Assembly (NCBI GenBank): GCA_902796525.1
Contig: CADBPB010000073.1
Span: forward strand, 1-11,872
Source: an uncultured Erysipelotrichaceae bacterium
GTDB taxonomy: Bacteria; Bacillota_I; Bacilli_A; Erysipelotrichales; Erysipelotrichaceae
Length of the DNA stretch: 11,872 nucleotides
Reading direction: 5' to 3'
In this document: positions 7,263-11,872 of the stretch, piece by piece
Position numbering within the stretch: position 1 is the stretch's first letter
How the letters are laid out: the number at the start of each line of letters is the position of its first letter
Translations under genes and position numbers: made by a program
Notes under the pieces: model-generated
The model's database searches: none
The model's input: only the letters and a program-made list of their open reading frames with translations
What the model was told of the DNA's origin: nothing

Positions 7263-7274
7263 AGGAGGATAGTT

Positions 7275-9857
7275 ATGGATACCAAATATGACCACAAAGC
7301 GGTAGAAGAAGGTAAGTATCAGATGTGGCTGGACGGACATTACTTCGAATGCGGAGACATGTCCAAGAAGCCGTACTGCATCGTCATCCCGCCGCCTAAT
7401 GTTACAGGAAAACTGCATCTGGGCCATGCGATGGATAACACGATACAGGACCTGTTGTCGCGCTACAACCGGCTGAAAGGATACGATGTCTTATGGGTTC
7501 CCGGCATGGACCATGCAGGAATCGCGACGCAGGCGAAAGTAGATGAGCGTCTGAAACAGCAGGGGATCTCCCGTTACGATATCGGCAGAGAGAAATTCCT
7601 TGAACATGCCTGGAGCTGGAAGGAAGAATATTCCAGTTTTATCCGTTCCCAGTGGGCGACATTGGGTAATTCTACGGATTACCGGAAAGAAAGATTCACG
7701 CTCGATGAAGGTCTTTCCCATGCGGTCAGTCAGGTATTCGTGACGTATTATAAAGAAGGCCTGATCTACCAGGGCCAGAGAGTCATCAACTGGGATCCGG
7801 AAGCCAAGACGGCGTTAAGCAATATCGAGGTCATTCACAAAGATGTCAAGGCATATATGTATTATCTGCGTTATCATCTTGTCGATTCCGATGAAACTTT
7901 TGAAGTCGCTACGACCAGACCGGAAACGATGTTCGGCGATGTCTGTATCGTCGTGAACCCGAACGATGAGAAAGTGAAACATCTGATCGGCAGACAGTGC
8001 ATCAACCCGGCCAACGGACAGGTCATTCCGATCATCGGAGATGAATATATTGAGATCGGTTTCGGTACCGGCATCATGAAATGTACGCCTGCACATGATC
8101 CCAACGACTACCAGATCGCGCTCAGACATCATCTGGAGATGCCTATCTGCATGAATGAAGACGGAACGATGAATGAACTGTGCGGCGAATTCAACGGCTT
8201 AGATCGCTTCGTATGTCGTGAGAAGCTGCTCGAGAAATATAAGGAAGACGGAACCTTCATCAAAGCCGAAGAAATCGTCCACTCTGTAGGACATTCCGAA
8301 CGTACCGGCGTTATGGTAGAACCGTATCTGTCCAAACAGTGGTTCGTCAGGATGAAACCGCTGGCCGAAGAAGTACTGAAGGCTCAGGAAGATCCTGACA
8401 CTAAAATCAATTTCTATCCTCAACGTTTTGAAAAAACATTTGCGCAGTGGCTCGAGAACATCGAAGACTGGTGCATTTCCCGTCAGCTCTGGTGGGGACA
8501 CCGTATCCCTGTCTGGTACCATAAAGAGACAGGCGAGATCTATTGCGAAGTCGAGCCTCCGAAAGACATCGAAAACTATGTACAGGATGAAGATGTACTG
8601 GATACCTGGTTCTCCAGTGCCTTGTGGCCATTCTCCGTTCTGGGCTGGCCGGAAAAGACCGCGGATCTTGAACGGTATTTTCCGACTTCCTGCATGGTAA
8701 CAGGGTATGACATCATCTTTTTCTGGGTCGCGAGAATGGCGTTCAGCGCACGTCATTTCCTGCATGATGTCCCATTCAAAGACTGTCTGATTCATGGGCT
8801 CATCCGCGATGAAAAGGGCAGAAAGATGTCGAAATCTCTGGGCAATGGCATCGATCCGATCGATCTGGTCAATGAATACGGTGCCGACTCTCTGAGACTG
8901 TTCCTGTCGACGAACTCGACCCCGGGTCTCGACATGAATTTCTCGACCGAGAAAATGGTCGCCAGCTGGAATTTCATCAACAAGCTCTGGAATGCCGCAA
9001 GATATGTCCTGATCAACAGGGATGAAGATTACAGCTATCAGAAACCGGAGTCCTTCTCTTCCGATATCGACAACTGGATCATCAGCAAGCTGAACGATAC
9101 GATCGTTTCGGCAACGAACAATCTGGATAAGTATGAACTGGCGATCGCCGGCAACGAGATCATGGATTTCGTCTGGAACGATTTCTGTTCGAGATATATT
9201 GAATTTACGAAATCAGCATTAAACAGCGATGATAAAGCCATCAAACATCAGACATTGAATACGCTGATCTATGTGCTGGAAGCGATCCTTAAATTCATGC
9301 ATCCGTTCACTCCGTTCGTCACGGAAGAGATCTACCAGAATATCCATGGCAGAGATCGATCGATCATGACAGAAACCTGGCCGGAAATCAATGAAAATGT
9401 CGATGCAACGAAAGCGAAAGACATCGATCACATCATTGAAATCATCGATACGACCCGAACCATCCGTACCGAAAACAACATCAAACCGGGCAAAGAGCTG
9501 CATATCCTGACGGAAGGCCTGGAACTTACCGATGCGATGAAAGCGATCCTTTCCCGTATGACGAAACTAAGCATCCTGCCGGATACCGATAAGGAAACCA
9601 TCGTAAGACCTGCGACATTCGGCAAGATCATCTATATCATGGATGAGATCATCGATAAAGAAGCGGAACTGGCAAAACTGCAGGAAGAACTGACAAAATA
9701 TCAGTCCGAAATCGAACGATCGACACGGATGCTGAACAATCCTGGATTTGTCAATAAGGCAAAACCGGAAAAAGTCGAAGAAGAAAAAGAAAAACTTCAG
9801 AAATATCAGAATTACTATGATACGTTGCTTGAGAAGAAAAAGGAGCTTGAAAAATGA
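7275..9857 (+). CDS. valS: Valyl-tRNA synthetase
   Basis: ValRS charges tRNA-Val with valine in the cytoplasm and hydrolyses mischarged Thr-tRNA-Val. With the ATG at 7275 it is 860 aa, normal for a bacterial class Ia ValRS. The N-terminus carries PPPNVTGKLHLGHAM with the HIGH-type motif HLGH (48-51). The CP1 editing domain spans about 190-345, with TTRPETMFGD (213-222) and GTGIMKCTPAHDPNDY (264-279). The class I KMSKS is at 517-521. The anticodon-binding domain covers about 597-740, and the last 65 residues form the charged coiled-coil arm typical of ValRS. The start was chosen because AGGAGG (7263-7268) lies 6 bases before it and the protein begins MDTKYDHKAV as in homologues. A GTG at 7245 in the same frame lies in the T-box terminator and is not the start. 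Expression is governed by the valine T-box. The stop overlaps the next start by four bases. Confidence 0.98.
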   Translation: MDTKYDHKAVEEGKYQMWLDGHYFECGDMSKKPYCIVIPPPNVTGKLHLGHAMDNTIQDLLSRYNRLKGYDVLWVPGMDHAGIATQAKVDERLKQQGISRYDIGREKFLEHAWSWKEEYSSFIRSQWATLGNSTDYRKERFTLDEGLSHAVSQVFVTYYKEGLIYQGQRVINWDPEAKTALSNIEVIHKDVKAYMYYLRYHLVDSDETFEVATTRPETMFGDVCIVVNPNDEKVKHLIGRQCINPANGQVIPIIGDEYIEIGFGTGIMKCTPAHDPNDYQIALRHHLEMPICMNEDGTMNELCGEFNGLDRFVCREKLLEKYKEDGTFIKAEEIVHSVGHSERTGVMVEPYLSKQWFVRMKPLAEEVLKAQEDPDTKINFYPQRFEKTFAQWLENIEDWCISRQLWWGHRIPVWYHKETGEIYCEVEPPKDIENYVQDEDVLDTWFSSALWPFSVLGWPEKTADLERYFPTSCMVTGYDIIFFWVARMAFSARHFLHDVPFKDCLIHGLIRDEKGRKMSKSLGNGIDPIDLVNEYGADSLRLFLSTNSTPGLDMNFSTEKMVASWNFINKLWNAARYVLINRDEDYSYQKPESFSSDIDNWIISKLNDTIVSATNNLDKYELAIAGNEIMDFVWNDFCSRYIEFTKSALNSDDKAIKHQTLNTLIYVLEAILKFMHPFTPFVTEEIYQNIHGRDRSIMTETWPEINENVDATKAKDIDHIIEIIDTTRTIRTENNIKPGKELHILTEGLELTDAMKAILSRMTKLSILPDTDKETIVRPATFGKIIYIMDEIIDKEAELAKLQEELTKYQSEIERSTRMLNNPGFVNKAKPEKVEEEKEKLQKYQNYYDTLLEKKKELEK

Positions 9858-10750
9858 ATCTGAAGAAGACGGCGGCGATCGTCGGAGGTACTACGGGAGC
9901 TTCCTATCTAACCTATCAGGCGATTTCCGATCACATGTTTAAAAGAGCCTTTAAAAAAAGAAAAAGAGAGATACCTGTAGAAGAAAAAGTTCAGGAATGG
10001 CTCGACCATTCTAAACTGAAACCGGTCAGCATTCAGTCGTTTGACGGGTTGAAACTGTATGGCGAAGATATCCACAATCATGACAGCAACCGTTATATGA
10101 TCCTTGTCCATGGCATCTGGACGAATCGGCGTTTCTCCTATCCCAGAGGCTATGAATTCGATCGGATGGGATACAACCTGCTGATCATCGACCAGCGTAC
10201 CGCCGGATATTCCGAAGGGAAGTATTATACTTACGGCTTCAAGGAATCCATGGATCTCAGCCTGTGGATCGACTATCTCGTGAAAACATATCCCGGTGTA
10301 CAGATCTGTCTCTATGGCGTATCTATGGGCGGCGCTACGGTAATGCTGAGTACCCGAAACGGATTGCCGGATAATGTGAAGTGCATCGTGGAAGACTGCG
10401 GTTTTTCTTCGATGAAGGAGCAGTTCGACTGCGTACTCAGAGAAGACTACAATCTCGTTTTCACCAGAATGATCCTGAAAATGCTGGATGATCGGATGGG
10501 AAACGAATTCGGTTTCCATTTCAGCGATGTCGTCGTGAAAGAGGTCCTTGACAGCAACGAGATCCCGATCCTTTTCATTCATGGAGAAGATGATAAGTTC
10601 GTGCCTTTCGAAATGTCGCTACGTCTTTACAATCACAACAAAGGACCGAAAAAATACTATTCGGTTCCCGGAGTGGCGCATACCGGAGCGAATCAGGATC
10701 CCGAATACTACAAAAACATAGACGGTTTCATCAAAACCTACATGGAGTGA
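9854..10750 (+). CDS. Alpha/beta hydrolase with N-terminal hydrophobic segment, coupled to valS
   Basis: This is a 298 aa serine hydrolase of the alpha/beta fold, similar to the YqkD/DUF1749-like group of Firmicute esterases; the substrate is unknown. A short hydrophobic stretch after MNLKK (about 6-24) looks like a membrane anchor or uncleaved signal, followed by the very basic KRAFKKRKR (30-38), which would stay in the cytoplasm if the segment is an anchor. The core has LVHGIW (84-89, oxyanion region), the nucleophile elbow GVSMGG (155-160, Ser157), HGEDDKFVP (243-251, with Asp247 the likely acid) and GVAHTGAN (273-280, with His276 the likely base). The ATG overlaps the valS stop as ATGA, and AAGGAG lies about 8 bases upstream within valS, so translation is coupled and transcription depends on the valine T-box. 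In B. subtilis valS is instead followed by folC. Peptidase or esterase activity is guesswork. Confidence 0.93.
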   Translation: MNLKKTAAIVGGTTGASYLTYQAISDHMFKRAFKKRKREIPVEEKVQEWLDHSKLKPVSIQSFDGLKLYGEDIHNHDSNRYMILVHGIWTNRRFSYPRGYEFDRMGYNLLIIDQRTAGYSEGKYYTYGFKESMDLSLWIDYLVKTYPGVQICLYGVSMGGATVMLSTRNGLPDNVKCIVEDCGFSSMKEQFDCVLREDYNLVFTRMILKMLDDRMGNEFGFHFSDVVVKEVLDSNEIPILFIHGEDDKFVPFEMSLRLYNHNKGPKKYYSVPGVAHTGANQDPEYYKNIDGFIKTYME

Positions 10751-10779
10751 TTGCAAAAAATCTTCGGATTTTCTATAAT
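10751..10779 (+). promoter_or_regulatory. Promoter of the thrS leader, with a hairpin filling its spacer
   Basis: TTGCAA (10751-10756) and a perfect TATAAT (10774-10779) are exactly 17 bases apart, predicting a start near 10785. The spacer contains the perfect inverted repeat AAAATC-TTCG-GATTTT (10757-10772), which as RNA from upstream transcription would form a cUUCGg hairpin. The promoter begins immediately after the stop codon of the hydrolase gene. The hairpin may act as a weak terminator for the valS operon, but its T-run is short. Confidence 0.75.
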
Positions 10780-10784
10780 GGTCA

Positions 10785-10975
10785 ATGTAATGTAAGCAGG
10801 ACATGATCCCATGGATACTGTTTCCAGAGAGAACGCGGCCGGTGCAAGCGTTCAGCAGCCCTAAGGATTACCGCCTGTCAGTTTCCATCCAATCATGGAC
10901 GTGGCTCGCGTTAAGAGAACAAGTGATAAACAAAGGTGGTACCGCGTTCTTACGCCCTTGGTAGCACCTTTTTCA
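10785..10975 (+). promoter_or_regulatory. T-box riboswitch leader, threonine-specific, controlling thrS
   Basis: This leader senses uncharged tRNA-Thr. The distal Stem I hairpin GAACGC/GCGTTC (10831-10836, 10848-10853) has an 11-base GGCCGGTGCAA loop matching the valS leader pattern GGNNGGTGNAA. It is preceded by an AGAGA bulge and a CTGTT/AGCAG helix (10818-10822, 10854-10858). The specifier is read as ACC (10870-10872), a threonine codon, followed by G and then a closing helix CAGG/CCTG (10797-10800, 10874-10877). Stem III is TCCAT/ATGGA (10884-10888, 10895-10899). The antiterminator is AAGG/CCTT (10933-10936, 10956-10959), the TGGTACC bulge (10937-10943) and GCG/CGC. I cannot find a clear AGTA element or kink-turn in Stem I, unlike the valS leader, so this may be a reduced form. 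The T-box itself is an exact consensus match. Confidence 0.94.
10932..10975 (+). terminator. Regulated terminator of the thrS T-box
   Basis: AAAGGTG (10932-10938) pairs with CACCTTT (10965-10971). After one G-G mismatch TACC pairs with GGTA (10960-10963), and GCG/CGC closes the tip. A run of five T (10969-10973) follows. It competes with the antiterminator for the AAGG strand and ends just before AGGAGG (10979-10984) of thrS. Confidence 0.9.
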
Positions 10976-10990
10976 TTTAGGAGGAATATC

Positions 10991-11872
10991 ATGATCAACA
11001 TTAAAGAAAACCCTGAACTGAACGTGCTGAACCATTCCTGTGCCCATCTACTGGCTCAGGCGGTTTCGCATCTTTATCCGCATGCCAAATTCTGGGTCGG
11101 TCCGGTCATCGAAGAAGGCTTCTATTATGATATAGACTTAGGCGATGACATCATCAACGATGAAGCGATCGAAAAACTGGAAAAGGAAATGAAAAAGATC
11201 GCGAAAGACGGCAAACGCATTGTCCGTCATGAACTGACCAGAGAACAAGCGCTTGAAATGTTCAAAGATGACGAATACAAGCTGGATCTGATCAGCCATA
11301 TGGATGATGACCAGGTCATTTCCTGCTATACGCAAGGCGATTTTACCGATCTCTGCAGAGGTCCGCATGTGGAATCAGTCAAAGAGATCAAGCACTTCAA
11401 ACTGATCAAATATTCCGGTGCCTACTGGAAGAACGATGCCGACAACAAGATGCTGCAAAGGATCTATGGCGTCGCTTTCTATAACGAAGCGGATCTGGAA
11501 GCCTATCTTCAGGAACTGGAAGAAGCCAAGCAGAGAGACCATCGCAAGATCGGCAAGGAACAGGAACTTTTCATGACGCATCAGCTGGTCGGTCAGGGCA
11601 TGCCGATGTGGCTGCCGAATGGCGCGATCATCCGCAAGGAACTGGAAAACTATATTTACGCCAAAGAAAGAGCTTTGGGTTACGAACATGTCTATACGCC
11701 ATGCGTCGGCACAGTCGATTTATATAAGACTTCCGGACACTGGGATCATTATCAGGAAAACATGTTCCCGATGATGAAAGTCGAGAACGAAGAATTCGTC
11801 CTGCGTCCGATGAACTGTCCGCATCACATGCTGATCTACAAGAACAAGCTGCATTCCTACCGCGATCTGCCG
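10991..11872 (+). CDS. thrS: Threonyl-tRNA synthetase lacking the TGS domain (3' end outside window)
   Basis: ThrRS charges tRNA-Thr and removes mischarged serine. The 294 visible residues are open to the window edge. The protein starts MINIKENPELNVLNHSCAHL, directly at the N2 editing domain, whose catalytic residues are present: H15 and H19 (HxxxH) with C122 and H126 (CRGPH). The class II catalytic core begins near 190 and includes the zinc-ligand Cys276 in RPMNCPHHM and the start of motif 2 (YRDLP). Spacing from H15 to C276 is 261 residues, the same as E. coli H73 to C334. The protein is therefore colinear with E. coli ThrRS but lacks the first 58 residues, which form the TGS domain. AGGAGG lies 6 bases before the ATG, and the bases upstream are the T-box terminator, so no longer N-terminus can be encoded. 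The anticodon-binding domain is outside the window. Control is by the threonine T-box. Confidence 0.97.
   Translation, partial: MINIKENPELNVLNHSCAHLLAQAVSHLYPHAKFWVGPVIEEGFYYDIDLGDDIINDEAIEKLEKEMKKIAKDGKRIVRHELTREQALEMFKDDEYKLDLISHMDDDQVISCYTQGDFTDLCRGPHVESVKEIKHFKLIKYSGAYWKNDADNKMLQRIYGVAFYNEADLEAYLQELEEAKQRDHRKIGKEQELFMTHQLVGQGMPMWLPNGAIIRKELENYIYAKERALGYEHVYTPCVGTVDLYKTSGHWDHYQENMFPMMKVENEEFVLRPMNCPHHMLIYKNKLHSYRDLP

Noticed and set aside
8199..8795. Open frame of 198 codons on the - strand opposite valS
   Set aside because: It is fully contained in the ValRS catalytic and editing region and has no family features.
9908..10582. Open frame of 224 codons on the - strand opposite the hydrolase
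   Set aside because: The + strand has a complete alpha/beta hydrolase with its catalytic motifs; the antisense frame is a codon-usage shadow.
1..11872. Mobile elements, CRISPR, toxin-antitoxin or defence genes, tRNA genes
   Set aside because: No transposase, integrase, direct-repeat array, paired small ORFs or tRNA cloverleaf was recognised. All genes are conserved housekeeping or metabolic types in one orientation with similar base composition.

Overview
The window looks like a chromosomal housekeeping stretch of a low-to-moderate GC Firmicute (Bacillota), most likely an anaerobic, fermentative member of the Erysipelotrichia. The reasons are the strong AGGAGG-type ribosome binding sites, two tRNA-sensing T-box leaders upstream of aminoacyl-tRNA synthetase genes, a multi-cluster [FeFe] hydrogenase beside a NuoF-like subunit, and a tig - lon - engB - valS order that is a shortened version of the Bacillus subtilis tig-clpX-lonB-lonA-ysxC-(hem)-valS region. 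The class-level assignment is inference; no rRNA is present to fix it. All genes are on the + strand and coding density is high. No gene-free stretch exceeds 300 bases.

Layout. (1) 1-2087: the 3' end of a NuoF/HndC-like NADH-oxidising subunit, then a complete five-cluster [FeFe] hydrogenase catalytic subunit, closed by a strong intrinsic terminator (2098-2137). Together they are part of a soluble NAD(P)H/ferredoxin-linked, possibly electron-bifurcating, hydrogenase. (2) 2153-2804: an extended -10 promoter placed so close to the start codon that the mRNA is probably leaderless, driving a small helical protein of unknown function that resembles DUF3196-type proteins. (3) 2847-7047: a protein-quality block of trigger factor, LonA protease and the ribosome-assembly GTPase EngB/YsxC. 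A small hairpin lies between tig and lon, and lon and engB overlap by 8 bases. (4) 7040-10750: a promoter and valine-type T-box leader, valS, and a translationally coupled alpha/beta hydrolase with a hydrophobic N-terminus. (5) 10751-11872: a promoter whose 17-base spacer is itself a UUCG hairpin, a threonine-type T-box leader, and thrS running off the right edge. This ThrRS begins directly at the editing domain and has no TGS domain.

How the parts work together. Trigger factor, Lon and EngB act on nascent chains, misfolded proteins and 50S assembly. ValRS and ThrRS feed translation and are each switched on by their own uncharged tRNA through transcription antitermination. The hydrolase is tied to valS expression by a 4-base start/stop overlap. 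The hydrogenase pair is a separate redox unit that disposes of reducing equivalents as H2.

I see no mobile element, CRISPR array, phage gene, tRNA or rRNA. I did not find a convincing undescribed multi-gene system. The points most worth a second look are the Ser-for-Cys swap in the hydrogenase H-cluster motif with a possible compensating Cys, the TGS-less ThrRS, the leaderless small gene, the compact thrS T-box with its hairpin-containing promoter, and the hydrolase under valine-tRNA control.
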